Origin: an uncultured Lachnospiraceae bacterium
GTDB lineage: Bacteria; Bacillota; Clostridia; Lachnospirales; Lachnospiraceae
Direction: 5' to 3'
Assembly: GCA_910586755.1 (NCBI GenBank)
Contig: CAJUJM010000070.1
Coordinates: forward strand, 1 to 64,000
DNA: 64,000 nt
Notes under the pieces: model-generated
The model's input: the letters and a program-made list of their open reading frames with translations, nothing else
Told to the model about the DNA's origin: nothing
Databases searched by the model: none
Program-made: the position numbers and the translations under genes
Shown: piece by piece, positions 1 to 8,748 of the stretch
How positions within the stretch are numbered: position 1 is the stretch's first letter
Layout of the letters: every line of letters starts with the position of its first letter

Positions 1-19
1 AGGTAAAGAAAGTTGTCTT

Positions 20-58
20 ATAACTTCTGATGGAGGGGGGAATTCCTCCTTCCGTTAT
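20..58. other. Hairpin at left edge, possible terminator of a gene outside the window
   Basis: ATAAC/GTTAT outer arms enclose GGAGG/CCTCC arms around a GGGGAATT loop. No clear T-tract follows, so its role as a terminator is uncertain. A second small inverted repeat, GTAGTCA/TGACTAC, lies at 102-119 just before the first gene and could be an operator or a leader hairpin. Confidence 0.35.
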
Positions 59-146
59 ATCTATATAGATTTATTAGATTGGACTTTGTAACTATTAACC
101 AGTAGTCATTCTTGACTACACCATTATTATACTAGGAGAGAACAGT

Positions 147-1058
147 ATGAGATTAGTAACCCGCTCAGATTTTGACGGACTAGCCTGCGGAGCATTATTA
201 AAACAGGCAGGAATCATTGACAGCTGGAAGTTTGCTCATCCCAAGGATTTGCAGGACGGCCTGGTAGAGGTGGACGAAAACGACTGCCTGGCCAATGTGC
301 CCTTTGTGGAGGGCTGTGGCCTCTGGTTTGACCATCATTCCAGCGAGTTTGAGAGAAATCAGCTGGAAGGAAAGTATAAGGGCGAGAGCAGACTGGCTCC
401 TTCCTGTGCAAGAATTATCTATGAGTACTACGGCGGGGCAGAGCGATTCCCCCAGTACACAGAGATGATGGAAGCGGTAGACAAAGTAGACTCCGGCAAT
501 CTGACCATTGATGAGATCCAGAATCCCACCGGATGGATTTTAATCGGATTTTTAATGGATCCCAGAACCGGCCTGGGGAGATGGAGACAGTTTACCATTT
601 CCAATTATCAGTTAATGGAAAAGCTGATTGACGCCTGCCGGGTTATGACCACTCAGGAAATTCTGGATATGCCGGATGTAAAAGAGCGCATTGAAATCTA
701 CATGGAGCAGACCGAGAAATTTAAAGAGATGGTAAAGGCTCACACAAGGACAGAGGGCAGTACCATTATTACGGATTTAAGAGGAGTGGATCCCATCTAT
801 ACCGGGAACCGTTTCCTGATTTACAGCATGTATCCGGAGCAGAATATTTCAGCCTGGATTGTATCAGGAAAGGGCGGCCGGGGCTGTTCCGCCGCCGTAG
901 GCTACAGTATTCTCAACCGCACTTCAAATATTGACGTAGGAAAGCTGATGTTAAAATATGGCGGCGGAGGCCATAAGGCCGTGGGAACCTGTCAGTTCTC
1001 CAACGAAAATATGGATGAAATGCTTCCTAAGATGTTAAAAGAGCTGGTAAATGGATAA
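147..1058 (+). CDS. DHH family phosphoesterase
   Basis: A 303-residue protein of the DHH/DHHA1 phosphoesterase superfamily, whose members hydrolyse phosphodiester or phosphoanhydride bonds in oligonucleotides, cyclic dinucleotides or polyphosphate using two metal ions. The N-terminus carries DFDG (residues 8-11), the signature DHH follows at 62-64, and a glycine-rich GGGGH motif near residue 272 is typical of the DHHA1 substrate-binding domain. No signal peptide or membrane segment is visible, so it is probably cytoplasmic. It is shorter than membrane-bound GdpP and lacks its PAS and GGDEF domains. The start is preceded by AGGAGAG at good spacing. The gene is monocistronic, with a terminator right after it. 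The substrate cannot be told from sequence; an exopolyphosphatase-like or nano-RNase-like role is possible. Confidence 0.85.
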   Translation: MRLVTRSDFDGLACGALLKQAGIIDSWKFAHPKDLQDGLVEVDENDCLANVPFVEGCGLWFDHHSSEFERNQLEGKYKGESRLAPSCARIIYEYYGGAERFPQYTEMMEAVDKVDSGNLTIDEIQNPTGWILIGFLMDPRTGLGRWRQFTISNYQLMEKLIDACRVMTTQEILDMPDVKERIEIYMEQTEKFKEMVKAHTRTEGSTIITDLRGVDPIYTGNRFLIYSMYPEQNISAWIVSGKGGRGCSAAVGYSILNRTSNIDVGKLMLKYGGGGHKAVGTCQFSNENMDEMLPKMLKELVNG

Positions 1059-1087
1059 GGATAAAAGAAAAGATAGGAAGTAATAGA

Positions 1088-1127
1088 AAAGGCGCATGGA
1101 ACAGAAAGTGTAAACCATGCGCCTTTC
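1088..1127 (+). terminator. Intrinsic terminator after the DHH gene
   Basis: Perfect 12-bp arms AAAGGCGCATGG (1088-1099) and CCATGCGCCTTT (1115-1126) flank a 15-nt loop. The T-tract is short, so termination may be moderate. Confidence 0.65.
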
Positions 1128-1223
1128 GCGTCCGGACAAAAGTATAAGCCATGGGCTATAAAACGCAAAAAAATTTGAAGTCAACCGGCTAAAACAATCG
1201 TTATAGGGAAAGAAGAGTGCAAT

Positions 1224-1327
1224 AAACCTGTATGCGCCCGCAGCGGACGCGCCACCGCACAGAAAAGCCCGACGGGCACATGGGGCATACCTGAACTTAT
1301 GCCGCCTAATCGGCGGCGGACTTTTTA
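1224..1327 (+). repeat. Dispersed ~100-bp structured element, copy 1
   Basis: Full copy of an element also found at 14888 and 59836. It begins AAACCTG, has a 5-prime arm TGCGCCCG (1233-1240) and partner arm CGGGCACA (1273-1280, one mismatch compared with the other copies), a conserved GGCATACCTGAA segment, and ends with GCCGCC-TAATC-GGCGGC plus a T-run (1301-1327) that looks like an intrinsic terminator. It ends 21 bp before the start codon of the HlyD-family gene. Function unknown. Confidence 0.75.
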
Positions 1328-1348
1328 TCGTAACAGGAGGATTGATTC

Positions 1349-2827
1349 ATGAGTGAGAAGGACAGAGAGCAGGAATTTGACAGACAGATTCAATCGCTTT
1401 TAGAGGAAGAACCTGCCGGGAAAAAGAAAAAAGGCAGATTCCGCCGGTTGAGCAAAAAGAAAAAGATTATTTTGGGCTGCGGGGTTGCCGTTATCGCAGC
1501 ATTTCTGGGACTTAAGCTGTTTGGGGGAAACAAAGAGGTGATCCCCATGGCGGCTACCGCGCCCCTGGAAAAGGGCAATATAGAGAATATCCTTTCCGTC
1601 AGCGGCCCGGTTTCCGGAACCGACAGCGTAGATGTGGTTTCCAATATTCATGCGGAGATCAAGAGTATTGAGGTAAAGGAAGGCGACAAAGTGACAGAAG
1701 GTGAGCTTTTGGCAGAGATTGACGATTCCGATCTGCTAAAGGAGCTGGAGATTGCCCGAAATTCCTATGATTTGGCGGTAGCTACCAGGGATGAAAACCT
1801 GCGGGATGCAAGGAACGGCTATGCCAAAGCACTTCAGGACTATGAGGCAGCCCGGGCAAACTATAACCGTCAGAGCGTTTTAGCCCAGGCAGGGGGGATT
1901 TCGGCGGTAGAGCTGGAGGCAGCGGCAAACGCTCTTGAGGACGCCAAACGGGCAGTAAATGGTTATACTCTGGAAAACGGGCAGGTGACGGCAGACAAAT
2001 CCTATGAGCTGCAGATTAAAAATGCCCAGTATAACCTGGATAAAGCAATGGAGAACCTGGAAGCGGCCAAAATTAAAGCGCCTATTTCCGGAACCGTGGT
2101 GAGAGTCAACAGCAAAGTGGGCCAGTTTGCCGACAAACCGGAGGAAAACGAGCCGATTTTCATTATTGAAAACCTGGACACCCTGGAATTGGAAATCAAA
2201 ATCAGCGAGTATTCTATCGGCAAAGTAAAGGTAGGACAGCGGGCCGAGATTACGGCCGATATTTTAGGAAACGACAGCGTGCAGGGGGAGGTATTATCCA
2301 TTTCTCCCACTGGCGAGGAAAAAGGGGGCGGCTCCACGGAGCGGGTTATCCCTACGATTATCCGGGTATTAGATGAGGACACCAGCCTGATTGCCGGAAT
2401 TACGGCCAAAGCCGCCATTGTCCTGGAAGAGGCAAAAAATACCTGGGTGGTTCCCATTTCCGCCCTTCGCACAGAAATGGACGGAACCCTTTCTCTGGTG
2501 GCAGTAGAAAACGGCATCTGCCGGATGATCCCTGTAACGACCGGAGTTGAGAGCGATATCAGCGTAGAAATTTTCCCGGCTGAAGGGGCAGTCCTTACAG
2601 AGGGAATGTCATACATAATCACACCGGATCCCATGCTGACAGAGGGCAGTAAGGTGACAGAACTGCCCTCTGCGGGGAGAGCCGCTTCCATGACGGAGGA
2701 AAGTTCTGCGGCTGTTGAAGGCAGTGAGGACGAATCTGCTTCCGGGACTCAGGAGGAAAGCGCGGAAACGGCTGAAGGCGATGCAGCCGGTTCGGACGCT
2801 CTGACAAGCGCCCCTGCGGCAGAGTAG
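1349..2827 (+). CDS. Efflux periplasmic-adaptor-type protein, HlyD/MacA family
   Basis: A 492-residue adaptor of the membrane-fusion family, which in Gram-positives works with MacB-type ABC exporters. The basic cytoplasmic N-terminus (KKKKGRFRRLSKKKK, about 25-39) precedes one membrane segment (about 39-58). A first lipoyl-like half follows, then a long alpha-helical coiled-coil region (about 125-230), the second lipoyl half (KIKAPISGTVVRV) and beta-barrel and membrane-proximal domains. The last 45 or so residues are a low-complexity Ser/Glu/Ala tail. The start codon is preceded by AACAGGAGG. The ATPase gene follows after 10 bp and then the permease, so all three make one exporter. Substrate (peptide, antibiotic or lipid) unknown. 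Confidence 0.9.
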   Translation: MSEKDREQEFDRQIQSLLEEEPAGKKKKGRFRRLSKKKKIILGCGVAVIAAFLGLKLFGGNKEVIPMAATAPLEKGNIENILSVSGPVSGTDSVDVVSNIHAEIKSIEVKEGDKVTEGELLAEIDDSDLLKELEIARNSYDLAVATRDENLRDARNGYAKALQDYEAARANYNRQSVLAQAGGISAVELEAAANALEDAKRAVNGYTLENGQVTADKSYELQIKNAQYNLDKAMENLEAAKIKAPISGTVVRVNSKVGQFADKPEENEPIFIIENLDTLELEIKISEYSIGKVKVGQRAEITADILGNDSVQGEVLSISPTGEEKGGGSTERVIPTIIRVLDEDTSLIAGITAKAAIVLEEAKNTWVVPISALRTEMDGTLSLVAVENGICRMIPVTTGVESDISVEIFPAEGAVLTEGMSYIITPDPMLTEGSKVTELPSAGRAASMTEESSAAVEGSEDESASGTQEESAETAEGDAAGSDALTSAPAAE

Positions 2828-2837
2828 GGGGACGCTT

Positions 2838-3704
2838 ATGAAAATAAGATGGAACCTGCCGGGACGGAAAAAGAATCTTCCTTCCTATCTGACGGAAAAT
2901 GTGGAAGAAGATTTAATCCGCCTGGAAAATCTGGTAAAAATTTATGATACCGGAGCCATTAAGGTGCTGGGCTTAAAGAAAATCAACCTGACCATTAAAC
3001 GGGGGGAATTTGTAGCCATTATGGGCCAGTCCGGTTCCGGAAAATCAACCCTGATGAACATTTTAGGCTGCCTGGATCGGCCTACCCTGGGCCATTACTA
3101 TCTGGACGGGGTGGATACGGCCGCCCTTACCCCTAATGAGCTTTCCGACATCCGAAACCGAAAAATAGGCTTTGTATTTCAGTCCTTTAACCTGATATCC
3201 AGAACCTCAGCGGTAAAAAATGTGGAGATTCCCATGATATACGCCCGCAGATCCAAAAAGGACAGAAGGGAAAGGGCGCTGCTTCTGCTGGAAAAAGTAG
3301 GATTGGGCCAGAGGTTTGAACACATGCCCAACGAGCTTTCCGGCGGACAGAGGCAGAGGGTTGCTATTGCCAGAGCCCTGGCCAACGAACCGCCTCTGAT
3401 TCTGGCTGACGAACCTACAGGAAACTTAGACACCGCTTCCTCTGTGGAAATTATGGAGATTTTCAGTGAACTTCACCGGGAAGGGGCCACGGTAGTGGTA
3501 GTTACTCACGAGGAAAACATTGCCGCCTTTACCCACCGGATTATCCGTTTTCAGGACGGAAAGGTGGTAAGTGACGAGATGAATCCCAATCCTACTGTTA
3601 CCGGCAATGAGAACCATATGGAAGGGCTGTACCGGGTTCACTCCCAGGATCCGGCCGGCGGAGCAGAGACAACAGGGAAACAGGAGGAAATACATGCTGA
3701 TTGA
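2838..3704 (+). CDS. MacB-like ABC exporter ATP-binding protein
   Basis: A 288-residue ABC ATPase. Walker A GQSGSGKST is at 63-71, the Q-loop lies in FVFQSFNL, the signature LSGGQRQR is near 168, Walker B and D-loop LADEPTGNLD near 188, and the H-loop VVVTHEE near 219. Sequence and gene order match the MacB/LolD/FtsE branch, which drives extrusion by mechanotransmission together with an FtsX-type permease. An N-terminal extension of about 28 residues precedes the nucleotide-binding fold. The 3-prime end overlaps the permease start by 11 nt, implying translational coupling. Confidence 0.93.
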   Translation: MKIRWNLPGRKKNLPSYLTENVEEDLIRLENLVKIYDTGAIKVLGLKKINLTIKRGEFVAIMGQSGSGKSTLMNILGCLDRPTLGHYYLDGVDTAALTPNELSDIRNRKIGFVFQSFNLISRTSAVKNVEIPMIYARRSKKDRRERALLLLEKVGLGQRFEHMPNELSGGQRQRVAIARALANEPPLILADEPTGNLDTASSVEIMEIFSELHREGATVVVVTHEENIAAFTHRIIRFQDGKVVSDEMNPNPTVTGNENHMEGLYRVHSQDPAGGAETTGKQEEIHAD

Positions 3705-4905
3705 AAATATGTTCATGGCATTTCACGCTATTAAAGCCAATAAAATGAGGGCATTTCTTACTATGCTGGGAATCATCATCGGTATTGGCTCTGTCATCTC
3801 CATTGTTTCTATCGGCGATACCATGAGAAGCATGTTTACGGAGATTTACAAGGATGTGGGCCTGACCCAGGCTTATATTTTTATCGGCTATTGGGTGGAC
3901 GACGTACATCAAAGCGATTACTTTACCCTGGACGATCTGGATCGGATACAAGAAGTCTTCGGGGACGAGATTGCCTATATTGACAGCAACGCTTTTGTGA
4001 GTTCTAAGGTTCAGGCAGGAAGAACTACTATGGACTTTAATTTTACAGGGATAGATTATAACTATATTGATGTCCAGCCGGTAACCATCGTGGCAGGCCG
4101 GTATCTGAACCAGGGGGATATTCTGGGAAGAAAGAAAAATATCGTCATTGAGGAACAGAGCGCCATAAACCTGTTCGGCACGGCGGAAGCAGTGGGAAAG
4201 ACTTTCCGCACCACTATTTATGGGAATACGGATGAATACAACATTGTAGGCGTTTACCGCAAAGAACAGAGCGCTTTTGCCGCTCTTATGATGGGCAGCT
4301 CAGGGGATAAGGGAACGGCATTGATCCCTTATACCATTCTTACCTGGCCTAATGATTATTTTTATGAATGCCACGTTTTTGCCAGGGAAGATGTGGACCT
4401 GGCGGATTTCTTTACCCGGCTTACCGCTTTTATTGCCAAGATGAAGGGAAGAGCGCCCCAGGATTACTATACCATGACGGCTATGGATGAGATGGCAAGC
4501 GTAGACAGCGTAATGGGTGGAATCTCTGCCGCAGTAGGAGGAATTGCCGCTATCTCCCTGTTGGTAGGAGGCATCGGCATCATGAACATCATGCTGGTAT
4601 CTGTCACCGAGAGAACCAGGGAGATCGGCATCCGAAAGGCTCTGGGGGCCAGGACCAGGGATGTTTTGATTCAGTTTTTAACCGAATCTGCCCTGCTGTC
4701 CGCCTGCGGGGGACTGCTGGGAGTCAGCCTGGCAGTGGGGCTGGTAAGTCTGGGAGACATACTCTTTGGAATACCGGTGGTGATAAAGCCATCCATTGTA
4801 ATAATGGCAGTGTCTTTCTCTGCTGTTGTAGGCATCTTTTTTGGCCTCTATCCTGCGTCAAAGGCGGCTAAGGCCGACCCCATTGACGCCCTGAGATATG
4901 AATAA
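3694..4905 (+). CDS. MacB/FtsX-type ABC exporter permease
   Basis: A 403-residue permease with one N-terminal membrane segment (about 19-41, rich in Ile/Gly), a large extracellular MacB core domain, and three C-terminal membrane segments. The conserved motif before the last segments, TERTREIGIRKALGA, is diagnostic of the FtsX/MacB permease family. I chose ATG 3694 because CAGGAGGA lies just upstream; a longer in-frame start at 3607 lies inside the ATPase gene and has no comparable site. It forms the exporter with the two preceding genes, and a terminator follows. Confidence 0.92.
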   Translation: MLIENMFMAFHAIKANKMRAFLTMLGIIIGIGSVISIVSIGDTMRSMFTEIYKDVGLTQAYIFIGYWVDDVHQSDYFTLDDLDRIQEVFGDEIAYIDSNAFVSSKVQAGRTTMDFNFTGIDYNYIDVQPVTIVAGRYLNQGDILGRKKNIVIEEQSAINLFGTAEAVGKTFRTTIYGNTDEYNIVGVYRKEQSAFAALMMGSSGDKGTALIPYTILTWPNDYFYECHVFAREDVDLADFFTRLTAFIAKMKGRAPQDYYTMTAMDEMASVDSVMGGISAAVGGIAAISLLVGGIGIMNIMLVSVTERTREIGIRKALGARTRDVLIQFLTESALLSACGGLLGVSLAVGLVSLGDILFGIPVVIKPSIVIMAVSFSAVVGIFFGLYPASKAAKADPIDALRYE

Positions 4906-4913
4906 ATATGCAT

Positions 4914-4947
4914 AAAGGGGACGCTGCAAAATAGCGCTCCCTTTTTT
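4914..4947 (+). terminator. Intrinsic terminator of the exporter operon
   Basis: AAAGGG...CGCT pairs with AGCG...CCCTTT around a short A-rich loop, with a 2-nt internal mismatch, followed by six T (4942-4947). Confidence 0.75.
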
Positions 4948-5040
4948 GTATAAAAAAACAGAAAGCGAAACGTGTCTGATTATGTCTGAGAAAAAAATGT
5001 AAAAATTTATTCAGATAGGGTCGCCAAGATTTGTTAATTG

Positions 5041-5049
5041 TGGTATACT
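5041..5049 (+). promoter_or_regulatory. Extended -10 promoter for the membrane protein/cdaA operon
   Basis: TGG-TATACT fits an extended -10 element (TGnTATAMT). No convincing -35 box is present at 17 nt. It lies about 35 bp upstream of the chosen start of the next gene, in an AT-rich gap following a terminator. Confidence 0.5.
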
Positions 5050-5083
5050 AAGGTGATATCTTATGGACAGAGGAGCAGAGCTT

Positions 5084-5509
5084 ATGCTAAATGAAGAAAA
5101 AATCAGACTGATGACGGAAATCGCCATGTTTGAGAAAAAGGAAGGGAAGAATATTTTTCCTTATCATAAGTATTTTAAAAGCGATTATATTGGAAGCAGG
5201 GTTATGAGAAGCTTCTTTAAATACACCCTGTGCGCTCTGCTCTGTCTGCTTATCTGGGGACTTTACAACCTGGACAGCCTTCTTAACACGGTTAATTTAG
5301 GCGATCTTTTTGTCAGAGGGGAGACGCTGATAAAGGTTTATCTGGCGGGCCTGCTCCTTTATCTGATTATAACGGCTGTAGTTGCAGACATCCGTTATCG
5401 CCGGGCTCATAAGGGGATGAGAGAATACGCCGCCAAGCTGCGGCGCCTGGAGAAGCGCTATGAATTCCAGAGCAAGACGAAAGAAATAAAGGAGGGCTCA
5501 AGGTCATGA
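5084..5509 (+). CDS. Small membrane protein of unknown function upstream of cdaA
   Basis: A 141-residue protein with two predicted membrane segments (about residues 44-63 and 86-107) and charged cytoplasmic ends; the C-terminus is rich in Arg/Lys and probably helical. I prefer ATG 5084 over 5063 because AGAGGAG sits about 8 nt upstream of 5084, inside the longer reading frame. I recognise no family. It overlaps the next gene as ATGA, so the two are probably co-translated and may interact. Position ahead of cdaA suggests, without proving, a link with c-di-AMP signalling or envelope homeostasis. Confidence 0.7.
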   Translation: MLNEEKIRLMTEIAMFEKKEGKNIFPYHKYFKSDYIGSRVMRSFFKYTLCALLCLLIWGLYNLDSLLNTVNLGDLFVRGETLIKVYLAGLLLYLIITAVVADIRYRRAHKGMREYAAKLRRLEKRYEFQSKTKEIKEGSRS

Positions 5510-6450
5510 TGGGGCTGCTTGTCTTAAAAGAACGATTAAAGGAGTTTTACGGGAAATACGATATTTACATTAATCCGGTATTCCGCTTTTTGTTTGGCCT
5601 TTCTGCCATATGGATTCTCAATTCGAACCTGGGATTTATGGCGAAGCTGACGGAACCGGCGCCGGTGCTGGTAACGGGGCTTGTGTGTTCTTTCCTGCCT
5701 TACAGCATTATTTCCCTGGTGATTACTCTGATTATGCTGCTTCATTTATACAGCGCATCTTTGGAGATTGCTTTGCTGGTTGGCGTGCTGGTAGTGATTA
5801 TCATTTTGCTTTACAGCGGACTTCAACCCGGAGACAGCTTCCTCTTGGTGCTGACTCCCATGATGTTTTTCCTGAACATTCCTTATGTGCTTCCTCTTTT
5901 GGTGGGGCTGGCCGGAAGCCTGACTGCGGTAATTCCGGTATCTCTGGGAATATTGGTCTACTATATTCTCCTGTATATTAAGCAGAATGTAGGAGCTTTA
6001 ACCGGAACGGTGGCTGCCGCAGACATCACGCAGAAATATGTCCAGCTTATTAAGAGTATGCTTTCCAACCAAACGGCAGTGGTAATGATTGCCGCTTTTG
6101 CCTTAAGCATTGCGCTGGTATATATGATAAAACGCCTGTCCACAGATTACTCCTGGTATCTGGCCATTGCTGCCGGAGTGATTGCCCAGTTGGGGGTGAT
6201 TTTTGTGGGAAATATGATGTTTTCTATAACAGTGCCTATGGGAGATATGGTAGCTGGCATGGCAGTGTCAGTTGTAATTGCTTTGGTATATACCTTTTTC
6301 GCCTTTGCAGTGGATTATACCCGCACAGAGTACCTTCAGTACGAAGATGATGATTATTATTACTATGTAAAAGCGGTTCCTAAAATTGCGGTAACCGCCC
6401 GGGACGTAAAAGTCCAGAAAATCAATACCAGAAAAAAACGGATGGAATAA
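5506..6450 (+). CDS. Polytopic membrane protein of unknown function upstream of cdaA
   Basis: A 314-residue, very hydrophobic protein with about seven to eight membrane segments and a charged, tyrosine-rich C-terminal tail (YLQYEDDDYYYYVKAVPK near 286-303). The ATG overlaps the stop of the preceding gene, and cdaA starts 34 bp downstream, so the four genes through cdaR look like one operon. The family is not recognised; no transporter or enzyme motifs are obvious. GGAGGG precedes the start. Confidence 0.75.
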   Translation: MMGLLVLKERLKEFYGKYDIYINPVFRFLFGLSAIWILNSNLGFMAKLTEPAPVLVTGLVCSFLPYSIISLVITLIMLLHLYSASLEIALLVGVLVVIIILLYSGLQPGDSFLLVLTPMMFFLNIPYVLPLLVGLAGSLTAVIPVSLGILVYYILLYIKQNVGALTGTVAAADITQKYVQLIKSMLSNQTAVVMIAAFALSIALVYMIKRLSTDYSWYLAIAAGVIAQLGVIFVGNMMFSITVPMGDMVAGMAVSVVIALVYTFFAFAVDYTRTEYLQYEDDDYYYYVKAVPKIAVTARDVKVQKINTRKKRME

Positions 6451-6484
6451 TCCAAAAAACGGGAAAAGGGGGTGCGGTATTGAT

Positions 6485-7363
6485 ATGGCAGATTTGTTAA
6501 ATGGTTTATACAGCTGGCTTACATTTTTACCTAGAATGACCTTGGCGAATCTGATAGAAATCGTAATACTTTCCGCTCTGATTTATGAAATCCTGCTTTG
6601 GATTAAAAATACCAGAGCCTGGACTCTTCTCAGAGGACTGGTAGTAATTTTGGGCTTTGCTATTTTGGCAGAGCTGTTTAAGCTGACTATTATTTTGTGG
6701 ATACTGGAAAAATCCCTGACCATAGCTGTGACGGCTCTGATTATCATATTCCAGCCGGAGCTACGCAAGGCTTTAGAGCAGCTGGGGAGTCAGAATCTGC
6801 TTAGCAATATTTTATCTATTGATGATAAAAAGTCTCAGTCAGGCTTTACAGACAAGACCATCAATGAGCTGGTAAAGGCCACCTTTGAGATGGCAAAGGT
6901 AAAGACAGGGGCGCTTATCGTCATCAGCCGGGATGTGCCCTTAAAGGAGATTGAGAGAACCGGCATTGAGGTGGACGGTATTGTCACCAGCCAGCTTCTG
7001 ATTAATATTTTTGAGCACAATACCCCTCTCCACGATGGGGCGGTGGTGGTTCAGGGAAACCGTGTGACGGCGGCAACCTGCTATCTTCCTCTTTCCGATA
7101 ATATGAATATCAGTAAAGAATTGGGAACGCGCCATCGGGCCGCAGTGGGCATCAGTGAAGTGACAGATACCATGACCATCGTAGTTTCTGAGGAAACCGG
7201 CCGTGTGTCTGTGGCCCGGGGCGGCAAACTGGAAAAGATTGGAAGCGCTGATGAGCTTAGAAGAGTATTAAGAGCTTCCCAGGGAGAGGATAAGGAGGCT
7301 GCTGTTAATCGGATTAAGATATGGAAGGGAAGGCTGAGAAATGAAAGAACGATTAAAGAGTAA
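6485..7363 (+). CDS. cdaA: Diadenylate cyclase CdaA
   Basis: A 292-residue c-di-AMP synthase. Three N-terminal membrane segments (within residues 1-90) anchor the DAC domain. Catalytic motifs are visible: DGA (about residue 183, in LHDGAVVV) and RHR (about 217, in GTRHRAAVG). The enzyme condenses two ATP to c-di-AMP, the second messenger that controls potassium and osmolyte uptake and cell-wall homeostasis in Firmicutes. GGGGGTG precedes the start. It overlaps cdaR by 23 nt, as in the conserved cdaA-cdaR pair; glmM, often next, is not adjacent here. Confidence 0.96.
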   Translation: MADLLNGLYSWLTFLPRMTLANLIEIVILSALIYEILLWIKNTRAWTLLRGLVVILGFAILAELFKLTIILWILEKSLTIAVTALIIIFQPELRKALEQLGSQNLLSNILSIDDKKSQSGFTDKTINELVKATFEMAKVKTGALIVISRDVPLKEIERTGIEVDGIVTSQLLINIFEHNTPLHDGAVVVQGNRVTAATCYLPLSDNMNISKELGTRHRAAVGISEVTDTMTIVVSEETGRVSVARGGKLEKIGSADELRRVLRASQGEDKEAAVNRIKIWKGRLRNERTIKE

Positions 7364-8687
7364 TCTGGGCCTGAAAATCCTGTCTGTTTTCCTTGCATTT
7401 TTCGTATGGCTTTTGGTAGTAAATGTGTCCGATCCCAGGCAGAGCGGCGAGAGAAGCGTGCAGCTTGAGATTATCAATGAGGATGTCCTGACAGACGCGG
7501 GACTGACCTATGAGCTGGTGGAACGGAGTACGGTAACCGTTGATTACACGGTGCATATGCGGAACAGTTCCCAGATCCAGCCGGCGGATTTCAGGGCTTA
7601 CATTGATCTTGCAGATTGTAATGTTCTGGGAACCGTGCCGGTTCGGTTAGAAGTATTAAATCACAAAGATATGGTAACCAATGTCCGGGCCAACCCCAGC
7701 GTAGTCCATGTGGAGACAGAACCTATCCAAAGAAAAGAATTTGAGCTGAAGATGGAGATTAAGGGGAAAGCAGCCGACGGGTATGAGGTCAACGGCTATA
7801 CCCTTGCTTCAAAAAGGGTTTGGGTCAGAGGCCCGGAATCTTTAGTAGGCCAGATTACCGCAGTGGGAGTGGAAGTGGACATTGACGGCGCAGAGGGGGA
7901 TGTAACCGGCGTCACCTCCCCGATATTTTATGACGCCAACGGCAATCCGCTGAATTTAGGAGAAAAGGTAAGCGTAAATCAGACAGAGATAAACTATACA
8001 GTACAGATATTAAAAGTTCGTCAGCTTGCCCTGGACTTTGAGGTGGGCGGTAATGTGGCGGACGGCTATCGGTTTACCGGGATTGAATGTGATGCCAAGA
8101 CGATTTCCGTTGTGGGCTTGCGTTCTCAGCTGGCTTCCGTTACCAGCGTCACCATACCGTCAGAGGTTTTAAGTGTGGATGGTCTGATGGCAGGGAAGGT
8201 GGTAACAGTAGATGTAAGCCAGTTCTTACCGGAAGGAGTAAGAATGGTAACCGACAACGGCGATACCACCATCCATATCCGGCTTGATGTAGAGCGGCTG
8301 TCCTCCAGAACGTATTCCATTGACAAGGATGCCATTGTTCTTATGGGAAGCCGGGAAGGTTATGAATATACTTTTACGTCAGATACTATGGAAGTAACGG
8401 TGCAGGGTCTGGAGGAAGATTTGAACAGTTTGGAAAGCACTGCTATCAAGGCGTCTGTGGACGTGTCTCAGATGGAGGCAGGAACCCATGTGGCAATTAT
8501 AAACTTTGAAGCCCTGGAACACGGCTATGAGATCCTTGACTATACCCGGATGTCTCTGACTGTCACAGACGGCAGCGGGACTTTGGGGCCGGAAGACGCA
8601 TTGGAGACGGGGGCGCCGGTCTCTGATGCAGGGGAAAGCAGCGAGAGTAAGGCCGAGCAGGCTGCAGAGGAAAGCTCTGAAGCCTAA
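7341..8687 (+). CDS. cdaR: YbbR-domain regulator CdaR
   Basis: A 448-residue protein with a short cytoplasmic N-terminus, one membrane segment (about 9-26, LSVFLAFFVWLLVVNVS) and an extracellular region made of about four YbbR repeats (YTVHMRN-, FELKMEIKGKA-, LALDFEVGGNV- and TYSIDKDAIVLMG-type strands). CdaR proteins bind CdaA and tune c-di-AMP synthesis. The C-terminal 35 residues are a low-complexity Gly/Ser/Glu tail. The start lies inside cdaA with GGAAGG upstream. Confidence 0.9.
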   Translation: MKERLKSNLGLKILSVFLAFFVWLLVVNVSDPRQSGERSVQLEIINEDVLTDAGLTYELVERSTVTVDYTVHMRNSSQIQPADFRAYIDLADCNVLGTVPVRLEVLNHKDMVTNVRANPSVVHVETEPIQRKEFELKMEIKGKAADGYEVNGYTLASKRVWVRGPESLVGQITAVGVEVDIDGAEGDVTGVTSPIFYDANGNPLNLGEKVSVNQTEINYTVQILKVRQLALDFEVGGNVADGYRFTGIECDAKTISVVGLRSQLASVTSVTIPSEVLSVDGLMAGKVVTVDVSQFLPEGVRMVTDNGDTTIHIRLDVERLSSRTYSIDKDAIVLMGSREGYEYTFTSDTMEVTVQGLEEDLNSLESTAIKASVDVSQMEAGTHVAIINFEALEHGYEILDYTRMSLTVTDGSGTLGPEDALETGAPVSDAGESSESKAEQAAEESSEA

Positions 8688-8696
8688 ATAGTCACT

Positions 8697-8725
8697 AAAC
8701 CTGCCTGCGCCCGGCAGCGGACTTC
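8697..8725 (+). repeat. Dispersed structured element, copy 4 (internally deleted)
   Basis: Starts AAACCTGCCTGCGCCCGG like the full copies, then passes directly into GCAGCGGACTT, which resembles both the segment after the 5-prime arm and the 3-prime end (GGCGGCGGACTTT) of the full element. The 3-prime stem arm and middle are absent. This is consistent with a deletion between the two similar GCxGCGGAC segments. It sits between cdaR and the HPr gene. Confidence 0.55.
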
Positions 8726-8748
8726 TAATAGTAATCGGGGGAAATATT

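Noticed and set aside
2002..2691. 229-residue open frame on the minus strand
   Set aside because: It lies wholly opposite the HlyD-family adaptor gene, has no plausible ribosome-binding site and looks like codon-bias shadow. The same applies to long antisense frames at 15076, 32688, 36972, 39829 and 62414.
3607..3693. Longer start for the MacB-type permease
   Set aside because: It lies within the ATPase gene without a ribosome-binding site; ATG 3694 has CAGGAGGA and fits the family N-terminus.
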